A stretch of 64,000 bases of DNA, taken from positions 1 through 64,000 of the forward strand of contig JANOWN010000005.1 of the NCBI GenBank assembly GCA_031417915.1. The letters run 5' to 3'. Below, one piece after another: positions 8,345 through 16,046 of the stretch. This DNA comes from Methylotenera_A sp031417915. Its GTDB lineage: Bacteria > Pseudomonadota > Gammaproteobacteria > Burkholderiales > Methylophilaceae. Every line of letters starts with the position of its first letter. Positions within the stretch are counted from its first letter, which is position 1. The notes under the pieces were generated by a model that did no database searches, was not told the origin of the DNA, and saw only the letters and a program-made list of their open reading frames with translations. Both the position numbers and the translations under genes were made by a program.

Positions 8345-9472
8345 ATGAAAATAGGCATTCCGGCTGAAATTAAAGAACATGAATGTCGCGTGGCTGCGAC
8401 GCCAGAAACCGTAAAAAAAATAGTTGCGCTCGGTTGCCAAGTGCTGGTGCAAAAAGGTGCTGGTGAGCGCGCCAGTGTTACCGATGCAGCGTATTTGGCT
8501 GCTGGCGCGACGCTGGCTTCTGCTAAAGATATATTTAAAGCCGATTTGATCCTCAAAGTGCGTGCGCCAGAAGCCGCAGAAATAAAGGTGATGCAGGCAG
8601 GTACAGTATTAATCGGCCTGCTAGAGCCATTCAATCAGCCTCAACTCAAAGCCATGACAGAGCAAGGCTTAACGGCATTTTCACTCGAAGCCTTGCCTAG
8701 AAACTCGCGCGCGCAAAGTATGGATGTACTGTCATCGCAAGCCAACGTGGCAGGCTACAAAGCCGTGCTGCTGGCTAGCCATTTTTATCAACGCTTTATG
8801 CCCATGTTAATGACTTCTGCAGGTACGGTGAAAGCCGCACGGGTATTGGTATTGGGGGCAGGCGTGGCAGGTTTGCAAGCGATTGCAACAGCCAGAAGAT
8901 TGGGCGCTGTAGTTGAGGCTTCTGACGTGCGACCAGCGGTAAAAGAGCAAATTGAATCGCTTGGCGCAAAGTTTTTAGATGTTCCGTATGAATCTGAAGA
9001 AGAAAAAGAATGTGCGTCGGGCGTCGGCGGCTATGCGCGCCCAATGCCCGCTTCATGGATGCAACGTCAGGCAGCGCTTGTGGCGCAACGCGCCGCTGAA
9101 TCAGATATTGTGATTTCTTCTGCGCTTATTCCTGGTCGTGAGCCGCCAGTATTAATTCATGCCGAAACAGTCGCCCAAATGAAACCTGGCTCGGTGATTA
9201 TCGATATGGCAGCTGGCACGAGTAAAACTGGCGCTGGCAATTGTCCGCTCACCGAGGCCAATAAAGCTATTCAGAAACATGGCGTGACTATTGTTGGTTA
9301 TACTAATTTACCCAGTTTGGTTGCGGCTGATGCCTCAGCGTTTTATGCGCGCAACATTTTGGAATTTTTGAAACTACTGATTTTAGATGGAAAATTTAAT
9401 ATTCCTGCCGATGACGAGTTGGTGACTGCCAGTTTGATGTGCAAAGACGGCAGTTTGATTGATAGAAAGTAG
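8345..9472 (+). CDS. pntAA: NAD(P) transhydrogenase subunit alpha part 1 (NAD-binding dI)
   Basis: A 375-residue NAD(H)-binding dI component of the proton-translocating transhydrogenase. N-terminal alanine-dehydrogenase-like domain (MKIGIPAEIKEHECRVAATP), then a Rossmann fold with VLGAGVAGLQAIATARRLGA near 168-188 and DMAAGTSKTGAGNCPLT near 290. GGGAAGA precedes the ATG. It begins 24 bases after tpiA, so the redox-balancing enzyme that makes NADPH at the expense of proton-motive force appears to be co-expressed with CO2 fixation. Confidence 0.93.
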   Translation: MKIGIPAEIKEHECRVAATPETVKKIVALGCQVLVQKGAGERASVTDAAYLAAGATLASAKDIFKADLILKVRAPEAAEIKVMQAGTVLIGLLEPFNQPQLKAMTEQGLTAFSLEALPRNSRAQSMDVLSSQANVAGYKAVLLASHFYQRFMPMLMTSAGTVKAARVLVLGAGVAGLQAIATARRLGAVVEASDVRPAVKEQIESLGAKFLDVPYESEEEKECASGVGGYARPMPASWMQRQAALVAQRAAESDIVISSALIPGREPPVLIHAETVAQMKPGSVIIDMAAGTSKTGAGNCPLTEANKAIQKHGVTIVGYTNLPSLVAADASAFYARNILEFLKLLILDGKFNIPADDELVTASLMCKDGSLIDRK

Positions 9473-9478
9473 GATGCC

Positions 9479-9799
9479 ATGACCGATTTACTTACCATGC
9501 AAAATATCACCATTTTTGTGCTAGCCATTTTTGTGGGCTACCATGTAGTTTGGACGGTGACGCCAGCGCTACACACGCCGCTGATGTCGGTGACCAACGC
9601 GATTTCTGGCATTGTGATTGTCGGTGCAATGCTACAAACAGTAGAAATCGATGCGCAAACGCTTAATTTGACCAGTATTTTGGGTGCGATTGCGGTATTT
9701 TTAACCTCGATTAATATTTTTGGCGGCTTTTTGGTGACGCGGCGTATGCTAGAAATGTTTAAAAAGAAAGAAGCTAAAGTTAAAGAGGTTAGCCACTAA
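9479..9799 (+). CDS. pntAB: NAD(P) transhydrogenase subunit alpha part 2 (membrane dII)
   Basis: A 106-residue small membrane subunit with three hydrophobic helices (about 7-25, 40-56, 66-86). It carries the family segment HTPLMSVTNAISGIVIVGA. It is encoded separately from the dI domain, as in many alpha- and betaproteobacteria. It starts 6 bases after pntAA and its stop overlaps the pntB start (TAATG at 9797-9801). With PntB it forms the proton channel. Confidence 0.93.
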   Translation: MTDLLTMQNITIFVLAIFVGYHVVWTVTPALHTPLMSVTNAISGIVIVGAMLQTVEIDAQTLNLTSILGAIAVFLTSINIFGGFLVTRRMLEMFKKKEAKVKEVSH

Positions 9800-11166
9800 T
9801 GACCGTTAACCCAAACTTCACGACTGCCGCCTATTTAATCTCGGCGGTGTTATTTATTTTTTCGCTAAAAGGCTTGGCATCGCCTACTAGCGCTAGGCTA
9901 GGCAATACTTTAGGCATGGTCGGCATGGCGATCGCGGTGATTACCACGTTTTTTGTTGGCCATAATCTTATTGTTCCATTAATTGCGGGTGCGATTGTGT
10001 TAGGTGCAATTGTCGGCACGTTGGCGGCAAAACGTGTGCAGATGACTAAAATGCCCGAGCTGGTCGCGCTCATGCACTCATTTGTGGGTCTGTCTGCGGT
10101 TCTCATCGCCATTGCCGCGGTTTTTAACACGGCGGAAAGCCATACCAGTGTTCAACGTATCGAGTTGTTTATCGGCGCTTTTATTGGCGCGATTACCTTT
10201 ACTGCGTCCGTTGTCGCTTTCGGCAAACTTTCAGGCAAATTCGGCTCCAAACCGCTTATTTTTAAAGGTCAGCATTTGTTAAATCTCGTGCTCGCCTTGT
10301 TAATGCTAGGTTTTGGCATTTTATTTTACCTGCAAGGCAATCAAATCGCATTTTTAATCATGTGCGGCTTAGCGCTGGTGTTGGGTGTCACGCTTATTGT
10401 GCCAATCGGCGGAGCGGATATGCCTGTGGTGGTTTCCATGCTCAATAGTTACTCGGGTTGGGCGGCGGCGGGCATTGGCTTTACCTTGAATAACTCGGTG
10501 CTCATCATCGCAGGCGCGTGCGTGGGTTCATCGGGCGCGATTTTGTCGTACATTATGTGCAAAGCCATGAATCGCTCGATTATCGCGGTGATGTTGGGCG
10601 GTTTTGGTGCAGAGGCGGCTGTGGAAGCGGCTGGCGGTGTGCAAAAAGCCGTGAAATCTGGCTCGGCAGACGATGTGGCGTTTCTAATGGGCAACGCAGA
10701 TACGGTGATTATTGTGCCAGGCTATGGCTTGGCGGTTTCGCGCGCGCAGCATGCGTTGCAAGAGCTTACCACCAAACTAATCGCCAAAGGTGTCAATGTA
10801 AAATACGCCATTCACCCAGTCGCGGGGCGCATGCCAGGGCATATGAACGTGTTGCTGGCCGAGGCTGACGTGCCTTATGAGCAAGTGGTGGAGATGGAGG
10901 ATGTGAACAATGAATTTGGCCAAACGGATGTTGTTTTTGTCATCGGTGCGAATGATGTAGTGAACCCCGCTGCCAAAAAGCCTGGTAGCGCGATTTACGG
11001 TATGCCGATTTTAGAAGCTTACAAAGCAAAAACGATTATTGTGAATAAACGTAGCATGGCCGCAGGCTATGCTGGGCTTGATAACGAACTGTTTTATCTA
11101 GATAAAACCATGATGGTGTTTGGCGATGCGAAGCACGTTGTTGAAAGTATTGTGAAAGCTTTGTAA
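9799..11166 (+). CDS. pntB: NAD(P) transhydrogenase subunit beta (membrane dII + NADP-binding dIII)
   Basis: 455 residues. The N-terminal half is a bundle of membrane helices. The C-terminal soluble dIII domain binds NADP(H), with VPGYGLAVSRAQHA near 307-320, AIHPVAGRMPGHMNVLLAEA near 340 and GANDVVNPAA near 388. The end reads FYLDKTMMVFGDAKHVVESI; an independent degraded copy of this end lies at 14041-14136. It starts on the last base of pntAB. The short gap (8 bases) to the next gene suggests that the operon continues. Confidence 0.95.
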   Translation: MTVNPNFTTAAYLISAVLFIFSLKGLASPTSARLGNTLGMVGMAIAVITTFFVGHNLIVPLIAGAIVLGAIVGTLAAKRVQMTKMPELVALMHSFVGLSAVLIAIAAVFNTAESHTSVQRIELFIGAFIGAITFTASVVAFGKLSGKFGSKPLIFKGQHLLNLVLALLMLGFGILFYLQGNQIAFLIMCGLALVLGVTLIVPIGGADMPVVVSMLNSYSGWAAAGIGFTLNNSVLIIAGACVGSSGAILSYIMCKAMNRSIIAVMLGGFGAEAAVEAAGGVQKAVKSGSADDVAFLMGNADTVIIVPGYGLAVSRAQHALQELTTKLIAKGVNVKYAIHPVAGRMPGHMNVLLAEADVPYEQVVEMEDVNNEFGQTDVVFVIGANDVVNPAAKKPGSAIYGMPILEAYKAKTIIVNKRSMAAGYAGLDNELFYLDKTMMVFGDAKHVVESIVKAL

Positions 11167-11174
11167 GTCAAAAA

Positions 11175-11624
11175 ATGGAGTTTATCCGCATCGATTTTGC
11201 CTCAGATTTATATCAACAAACACTCGGTTTACGAAACAATTATTTAAGAAAACCCATCGGCTTAGTTTTGAGTGAAGCTGATACGCAAAACGAAGATAAA
11301 CAACAGCATTTTGGCGTGATGATGGAAGCGCAATTAGTCGCATGTGCCGTGATAAAACCCGTCGATGCGCGCACCGCAAAACTGCGGCAAATGCTAGTAA
11401 TTCCGCCGTTTCAAGGCGCGGACGTAGGTAGTTTTTTGGTGCAGCAAATTGAATATTCCATCATACAGCGTGGTTTTGAAGAGATTCATGTAAACGCGCG
11501 AGTTTCTGCAAGCGGATTTTATAATAAACTTGGCTATTTTCAGCAGGGATTGCCGTTTATAGAAGTGGGAATTCCGCATATCATGATGATTAAATCGATT
11601 AAACAAAACGGCTTGACACGGTGA
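11175..11624 (+). CDS. GNAT-family N-acetyltransferase
   Basis: 149 residues with the GNAT fold order: an N-terminal strand-helix, then the acetyl-CoA-binding region LRQMLVIPPFQGADVGSFL (near 73-91, a Q-x-x-G-x-G/A-like turn), and the C-terminal VNARVSASGFYNKLGYFQQG (near 107-126), typical of YbgA/ElaA-like small acetyltransferases. The substrate cannot be told. Only 8 bases separate it from pntB, and its stop overlaps the next gene's proposed GTG start, so it is probably the tail of the cbb-pnt transcript. Confidence 0.8.
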   Translation: MEFIRIDFASDLYQQTLGLRNNYLRKPIGLVLSEADTQNEDKQQHFGVMMEAQLVACAVIKPVDARTAKLRQMLVIPPFQGADVGSFLVQQIEYSIIQRGFEEIHVNARVSASGFYNKLGYFQQGLPFIEVGIPHIMMIKSIKQNGLTR

Positions 11625-12733
11625 GTATGCAAAAATTCCTCACGATTGGCGATTCTGCGCCTTGGTTTGTTGCGAGAAGCGCTTCAAATGAGCGCTACAC
11701 TTTTTATTCAGTGGCGGGGCGCTATGTCGTACTTACATTTTACGGCAGCGCGCAAACAAAGTTTGGTCAAAAAATTAACACATTTTTCGACACACTACTC
11801 AGCCAACGCGGCCATAAAAACCTATGTTATTTTGGTGTGAGCACAGATTCAGATGATGAAAAATTGCAGCGAGTGGCTGAAAAGCCTTATGGCATGCGCT
11901 ACTTGTGGGATTTTGATAAAAAAATCAGCGCGCTCTATCACGCCGCTTCTGCGGCGGGCGAGTTCCAAGCGTTGGTATATATTTTAGATCCGATGTTACG
12001 CGTGGTGCAGGTGTTCAAATTTTCACCGCACGACGAAAATGTTGACGCGCTGGAAAATTATCTCAACAATTTGCCTAAAAAAGACGCCGCTTATTTGGCA
12101 AAACCGCAAGCGCCCGTGTTGGTGGTGCCCAATATTTTCGAGCCTGAACTATGCCAACAACTGATTGAGTATTATGAGCAAGCGGGTGGAACGGACTCAG
12201 GGTTTATGCGCGAAATTGACGGAAAAACGGTTGGCATGTTGGATTACACGCACAAGCGCCGTCGTGATTGCAGCCTTGAAGCAGGCGCGCTACAAACCGC
12301 TTGCATAGATCATATTTTTAACAAACTGGTGCCTGTAATCGCTCTGGCTTTTCAGTTTCGCGCAACCAGAATGGAGCGCACGCTGGTGGCCTGTTATGAC
12401 GCAGAAGAGCAAGGGCATTTTAGCGCGCATCGAGATAACACCACCCAAGGCACAGCACATAGAAAATTCGCCGTTTCTTTGTTTTTAAACACGGGGGATT
12501 ACGAAGGTGGTTATTTAAAATTTCCAGAGTTTGGATCTGGGCATTTTGTCGCACCAGCGGGCGGTGCGGTCGTGTTTTCTTGTTCGCTGCTGCATCAGGC
12601 AACGCGCGTCACCAAGGGTAAACGTTACATGTTTTTACCCTTTTTATATGATGAAGCCTCCGAGTTGATTAGGCAAAATTCGGCTTCGCAAATTGTGGAT
12701 TTAACTGATAAAACAAGTGCTGAAAATGCTTAA
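11621..12733 (+). CDS. Peroxiredoxin-fold / prolyl-4-hydroxylase-type 2OG-Fe(II) oxygenase fusion
   Basis: About 370 residues in two parts. Residues 1-150 have the thioredoxin/AhpC-like fold, but the peroxidatic cysteine position is lost: the strand VVLTFYGSAQTKFGQ lacks the usual T-x-x-C. Residues 165-350 form a 2OG-Fe(II) dioxygenase domain with the iron ligands HRD (FSAHRDNTT, near 269) and SLLHQAT (near 328), and the 2OG-binding Arg in KGKRYMFLPF (near 338). Probable role: hydroxylation of a protein or peptide, with the N-terminal domain acting as a binding or redox-sensing module (inference). Start either GTG 11621, overlapping the GNAT stop as GTGA, or ATG 11627. Confidence 0.82.
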   Translation: MSMQKFLTIGDSAPWFVARSASNERYTFYSVAGRYVVLTFYGSAQTKFGQKINTFFDTLLSQRGHKNLCYFGVSTDSDDEKLQRVAEKPYGMRYLWDFDKKISALYHAASAAGEFQALVYILDPMLRVVQVFKFSPHDENVDALENYLNNLPKKDAAYLAKPQAPVLVVPNIFEPELCQQLIEYYEQAGGTDSGFMREIDGKTVGMLDYTHKRRRDCSLEAGALQTACIDHIFNKLVPVIALAFQFRATRMERTLVACYDAEEQGHFSAHRDNTTQGTAHRKFAVSLFLNTGDYEGGYLKFPEFGSGHFVAPAGGAVVFSCSLLHQATRVTKGKRYMFLPFLYDEASELIRQNSASQIVDLTDKTSAENA

Positions 12734-12772
12734 TGAAGTGATTGTAAAGGCAATTTAAAAAAGCTAAAATAA

Positions 12773-12813
12773 ATGCCCTGCAAGCCAATATCCATGCGAG
12801 TTACATGTTAGCA
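12773..12813 (+). repeat. Dispersed 39-bp hairpin repeat, copy A (decayed right arm)
   Basis: Left arm ATGCCCTGCAAGCC, conserved loop AATATCCAT, then GCGAGTTACATGTTAGCA in place of the expected TTGCAGAGCAT arm. It lies between the convergent ends of the oxygenase gene and gap. Family consensus (arms ATGCTCTGCAA / TTGCAGAGCAT) was derived by comparing the copies in this window. Confidence 0.7.
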
Positions 12814-12836
12814 CTTAAATTAATAAATATTAAAAT

Positions 12837-13892
12837 TTAAATAAATTCAGCTAACTCTTCTACTTCAACCGAATGCGCGGCAGCTTTGTAATGAGCGACA
12901 TGTTGTACCAAACGCAATAAATTACAGGTGTATCCGTATTCATTGTCATACCAAGCTACCACTTTTACAAAAGAGGGGTCTAGCATAATGCCTGCATCGG
13001 CATCAAACACACTGGCGGCGGGTTCGCCTCTAAAATCAGTAGAAACTACGCTTTCATCGGTATAAGCCAGCACGCCTTTTAGATGACTGTTTGCAGCGGT
13101 TAGCATGGCCATGCAAATCGCCGCATATGTAGTTTCGTGATTAAGCTCCACGGTTAAATCCACCACTGAAACATCGGCAGTAGGCACGCGTAGCGCCATG
13201 CCTGTGAGCTTTTTATTAAGCGATGGAATGATTTTGCCTACCGCCTTGGCCGCGCCTGTGCTAGAAGGGATGATATTCTCAAACACGCCGCGTCCACCAC
13301 GCCAATCTTTTTTGCTAGTGCCATCCACCGTTTTTTGTGATGCCGTAGCCGCGTGTATGGTGGTCATCAAGCCACGTTTAATGCCAAAGCTGTCATGCAG
13401 CACTTTCACAATCGGCGCCAGTGCGTTGGTGGTGCACGACGCCGCAGATACAATCGTTTCGCCAATATATGTTTGATGATTTACGCCGTACACAAACATC
13501 GGCGTATCGTCTTTTCCCGGCGCAGATTGCACCACTTTTTTCGCGCCTTGCACAATATGCGCATCGCAGGTTTCTTGCGTTAAAAATACGCCCGTGCATT
13601 CCACTACCACATCCACGCCAACGGCAGCCCAATCAATTTCTACTGGGCTAGTTTTTGATGAAAGGCGAATTTTTTTGCCCTCAACTACTAAATTTTCGCC
13701 CTCAATGTGTGCATCAAACTTAAATTTACCATGTACTGAGTCATATTTCAGCATATAAAGCATGTAATCTGGCGCTTCTAAACCATTAATCGCCACCACT
13801 TCAATATCCGCAAACTCAGCCTTATCCAGCGCGGCTCGCAGCACCATTCGCCCAATACGACCAAACCCGTTTATACCCACTCTAACAGTCAT
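12837..13892 (-). CDS. gap: Type I glyceraldehyde-3-phosphate dehydrogenase
   Basis: Reversible NAD(P)-dependent conversion of 1,3-bisphosphoglycerate to G3P, needed in both Calvin cycle and glycolysis. 351 residues, slightly longer than the usual 332-336 because of a C-terminal tail after VQHVAHYK. Rossmann motif GINGFGRIGR (6-15), catalytic Cys in SAASCTTNALAP (near 150), and WYDNEYGY near the end. A strong purine run (GGGGGG) precedes the ATG at 13892. It is convergent with the cbb operon and separately transcribed; coenzyme preference cannot be told with certainty. Confidence 0.95.
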   Translation of the reverse strand: MTVRVGINGFGRIGRMVLRAALDKAEFADIEVVAINGLEAPDYMLYMLKYDSVHGKFKFDAHIEGENLVVEGKKIRLSSKTSPVEIDWAAVGVDVVVECTGVFLTQETCDAHIVQGAKKVVQSAPGKDDTPMFVYGVNHQTYIGETIVSAASCTTNALAPIVKVLHDSFGIKRGLMTTIHAATASQKTVDGTSKKDWRGGRGVFENIIPSSTGAAKAVGKIIPSLNKKLTGMALRVPTADVSVVDLTVELNHETTYAAICMAMLTAANSHLKGVLAYTDESVVSTDFRGEPAASVFDADAGIMLDPSFVKVVAWYDNEYGYTCNLLRLVQHVAHYKAAAHSVEVEELAEFI

Positions 13893-14040
13893 TTATTACC
13901 CCCCTAAGCAACGCGCTTAATATGGTAATAAGCAAGTTTGATGCTAGTTTTATAAAAACGGCCTCATTACAGGCCAATTTTAAATTGATGAATTAAATTA
14001 ATTAAACAAAGTCGCGGATTATACAGAACTAAGCGATTAA
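13893..14040. other. Upstream region of gap, mostly uncharacterised
   Basis: An AT-rich gap between the start of gap (reading left) and the pntB remnant. It holds a short dyad GGCCT-CATTAC-AGGCC at about 13960-13975 and no convincing open frame. It probably contains the gap promoter on the minus strand, but I could not pick out convincing -35/-10 boxes. Confidence 0.4.
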
Positions 14041-14136
14041 TTGTTTTATTTAGACATGATTTTTTATTACAAAACCACGATGGCGTTTGGTGATGCTAAA
14101 CACGTGCTAAGAGAGATTGTAAAAGCGATGGATTAG
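14041..14136 (+). pseudogene. pntB: Remnant of a second pntB (last ~32 codons)
   Basis: The reading frame gives LFYLD, then a 5-residue insert MIFYY, then KTTMAFGDAKHVLREIVKAMD and a TAG stop. The intact PntB in this window ends LFYLD-KTMMVFGDAKHVVESIVKAL, so the match is nearly full length over the C-terminus, with many synonymous differences. The 15-base insert looks like an imperfect duplication of the preceding TTTTATTTA stretch. Nothing homologous remains upstream, and a stop (GAT-TAA) directly precedes the fragment. It is a decayed, diverged transhydrogenase copy, not a recent duplication. Confidence 0.85.
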
Positions 14137-14156
14137 TTCAAGTATTTGTAAATGAG

Positions 14157-14193
14157 TGCTCTGCAAGTCAATATCCATAAGGGTTGCAGGGCA
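14157..14193 (+). repeat. Dispersed hairpin repeat, copy B
   Basis: Arms TGCTCTGCAA and TTGCAGGGCA pair over 10 positions with one G-T mismatch. The loop contains CAATATCCATAAGG. It lies 20 bases after the pntB remnant. This is the copy most similar to the repeat-derived segment inside glnD. Confidence 0.8.
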
Positions 14194-14287
14194 GACTTTT
14201 TAAGGTTTTAACAGCTTTGCTAAGCATTACTTTATTGGGCAGGGTGGTGTAGTCTGCGTTCAGCTGAGTGTTTTCGATAGTTTTGAA

Positions 14288-14293
14288 TATAAT
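14288..14293 (+). promoter_or_regulatory. Candidate -10 box for the cyclase-like gene
   Basis: A consensus TATAAT lies 65 bases upstream of the GTG start at 14359. The -35 region at about 14265-14270 (TGAGTG) is a poor match, so the assignment rests mainly on the -10 hexamer and its position. Confidence 0.35.
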
Positions 14294-14358
14294 TTCGTTT
14301 GAAATGTTGAGGCTTTGTGATTAATATAGACTTTTAAAATCAGGAAGTTATCAATATC

Positions 14359-15471
14359 GTGAATGACATAGCGAATAAAGCTTCGATTTGCAGCGTACTT
14401 GCTTTAGAGATGATTGATTTCTCTAAGAAGTCTGAGGCTGAGCAAATTGAAATTAAAGCCCTGTTTGATGGCTTTATTAATCACGCGGTCATCGATATTC
14501 CGCAAGAAGATCGCATCATTATCGATACCAGCGGCGGTGCGATGATTGCCTGTAGCGGCCCGCAAGAAGATGCGTTGGAAGACGCGCTGTTTATCTCGAT
14601 TACCATCCGCGATGAAATTTTAAAGCATAATGCACACGGCGCAACGCCTTTATACGTGCGGTTTAGCATTCATTTAGGCGCGGCGCGCGTGGTTAAGAAT
14701 GCCATTGTTGGCGTGGGCATTGATGAAGCGCAACGCATTATGATCTTTGCGGAACCGAATCAAATTTTGGTTTCACAAGCTTATTTTGAGATGGCTTCAA
14801 AGCTGACGCAAGAAATGGCGCAGATGTTTGAGAAATACGAAATGCACGCGCACGAGCACGATATTTACGTGGTGCGTTTGCTAAAAGAGGCGGCAAAAGA
14901 CGAATCGCCATCGATTCCTGAGGACAGCTCGGAAGTAGAAGTAGGGCAAACCATCGCAAGTAACATTAATTGGATGTATGTGAGCTTTGGCCTATTGGCG
15001 CTGGCAGGTTTTTTTGTGTTGGGCAAGTTGGTGTCAGCGCCAACTGAACCGACGATTACCATGGAGCAACCAGTGGTTGTGGAATCGCCTATGAAGCTAG
15101 AGATGTCGCCAGCCGTGGCTGCCAAGCCAATTGAAGAAGTTAAACCAGCTGAAGAGATCGCGATACAAAATGAAGCGATAGAAACTGAATCTGCAAAAGA
15201 TAAGCCGAAAAAAGCTTCAGAGAAAGCGTCAGAGAAATCTAAAATTGCGCAGAAAAAACCTCAGCAAAAAGCTGTAGTAGCTGCGGAGCCGGGTGCAAGC
15301 AAACCTGAAAAACCCGCAGAAAGTAAAGCTGAAAAACCTGCGGAATCCAAACCAGAAAAAACCGTAACTACTGAAAAATCTGGCTGGGACACCATTAAAG
15401 AAAGTGTCAGCAATGGCTCTGAGCGCAAATGCTCGCAAGCGGAAATTGCAATGAATCAATGCAATAAATAA
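14359..15471 (+). CDS. Membrane-anchored protein with degenerate class III cyclase domain
   Basis: 370 residues from a GTG start; CAGGAAG lies 11 bases upstream. Residues 1-175 look like an adenylate/guanylate cyclase homology domain (SVLALEMIDFSKKS, IIIDTSGGAMIACSGP, YVRFSIHLGAARVVKNAIVG). The two metal-binding Asp positions, normally D-I-x-G-F-T and G-D-G, read E-M-I-D-F-S and S-G-G, so catalysis is doubtful. One transmembrane helix spans about 198-220 (WMYVSFGLLALAGFFVLG). A Lys/Pro/Ala/Glu-rich segment with repeats of KPEKPAESK and KAEKPAESK follows, and the tail contains two cysteines. Probably a non-catalytic sensor or scaffold; function unknown. Confidence 0.65.
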   Translation: MNDIANKASICSVLALEMIDFSKKSEAEQIEIKALFDGFINHAVIDIPQEDRIIIDTSGGAMIACSGPQEDALEDALFISITIRDEILKHNAHGATPLYVRFSIHLGAARVVKNAIVGVGIDEAQRIMIFAEPNQILVSQAYFEMASKLTQEMAQMFEKYEMHAHEHDIYVVRLLKEAAKDESPSIPEDSSEVEVGQTIASNINWMYVSFGLLALAGFFVLGKLVSAPTEPTITMEQPVVVESPMKLEMSPAVAAKPIEEVKPAEEIAIQNEAIETESAKDKPKKASEKASEKSKIAQKKPQQKAVVAAEPGASKPEKPAESKAEKPAESKPEKTVTTEKSGWDTIKESVSNGSERKCSQAEIAMNQCNK

Positions 15472-15481
15472 CCCAAAATAG

Positions 15482-15520
15482 ATGCTCTGGGAGGCAGTAT
15501 CCATGCGAGTTGCAGAGCAT
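15482..15520 (+). repeat. Dispersed hairpin repeat, copy C
   Basis: Arms ATGCTCTG and CAGAGCAT are perfectly complementary. The loop reads AGTATCCAT instead of AATATCCAT. It starts 10 bases after the stop of the cyclase-like gene, where it could act as a transcript end or stabilising hairpin. Confidence 0.8.
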
Positions 15521-15551
15521 ATGTTTTGCAACCAAAACAGGCTGCTTAAGT

Positions 15552-15662
15552 TTACAAAAACACTCTGCGCGCTTGCAGTTGGGTGGCTTCCCAGTTTAGG
15601 TGTTGGTAGTAACCTTGCCCTTCTAAACTAGTGAGTTCGACTCGATTTAGTAGCAGGGTAAG
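15552..15662 (-). pseudogene. C-terminal fragment of an unrecognised protein
   Basis: On the minus strand an open frame of 36 codons reads LTLLLNRVELTSLEGQGYYQ, then HLNWEATQLQARRVFL and a stop, with an in-frame stop two codons upstream. The composition is protein-like (no low complexity), and the segment lies just past the original tRNA-Asn end, where a gene downstream of the tRNA would once have been. I cannot name the parent protein. Confidence 0.35.
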
Positions 15663-15712
15663 TATTTATATTATGCACTTTTTGTTTTATTAGCATTAGC
15701 AGACTGAAACGA

Positions 15713-15738
15713 AAAGGCCTACATTGCTGTAGGCCTTT
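15713..15738 (-). terminator. Hairpin beside the displaced tRNA-Asn 3' end
   Basis: Perfect 10-bp stem AAAGGCCTAC / GTAGGCCTTT with a 6-base loop, immediately beyond the duplicated tRNA 3' half. It is probably the original terminator of tRNA-Asn, separated from the gene by the island insertion (inference). The T-run on the minus strand is short. Confidence 0.6.
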
Positions 15739-15743
15739 GTTTG

Positions 15744-15793
15744 TTTGGCTCCTCGACCTGGGCTCGAACCAGGGACACACGGATTAACAGTCC
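15744..15793. repeat. Left end (attL-like) of tRNA-Asn island: 50-bp direct repeat
   Basis: An exact 50-base copy of 18296-18345. It comprises the 3' half of tRNA-Asn (anticodon loop through the encoded CCA) read on the minus strand. Outside this block the two copies diverge at once. An orphan 3' tRNA half at the far end of an insertion is the standard trace of tyrosine-recombinase integration into a tRNA gene. Confidence 0.93.
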
Positions 15794-15894
15794 TTGAAAC
15801 GCTGTATAATCTGTTATAAATCAATGACTTAAAATTAAATATGACGTTGTCATTACTCTATTTGACGCCATTTGCAGCTATGTGCCTCTAAGTC

Positions 15895-15913
15895 ACAGCA
15901 CAAACACAGCACA
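15895..15913 (+). repeat. Left pair of 10-bp repeats (possible integrase arm sites)
   Basis: ACAGCACAAA followed one base later by ACAGCACA, an 11-base period, i.e. one helical turn. The same pair in the same orientation occurs near the right end of the island. Position inside both att repeats suggests integrase arm-type binding sites (inference). Confidence 0.5.
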
Positions 15914-16046
15914 CGACATTGTCATAAAATAATTACTAAAATACTCGAAAAACCGAGAATTAATTAGATTTATCGTCTGAGAATTAACATTTTTTTAAAA
16001 CCTGTTTATATAGCAATATACCTAATTACCATATATTGTCTAAATT

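Noticed and set aside
11621..12733. Active peroxiredoxin
   Set aside because: The peroxidatic cysteine position is not cysteine (FYGSAQTKFG), so peroxidase activity is not supported.
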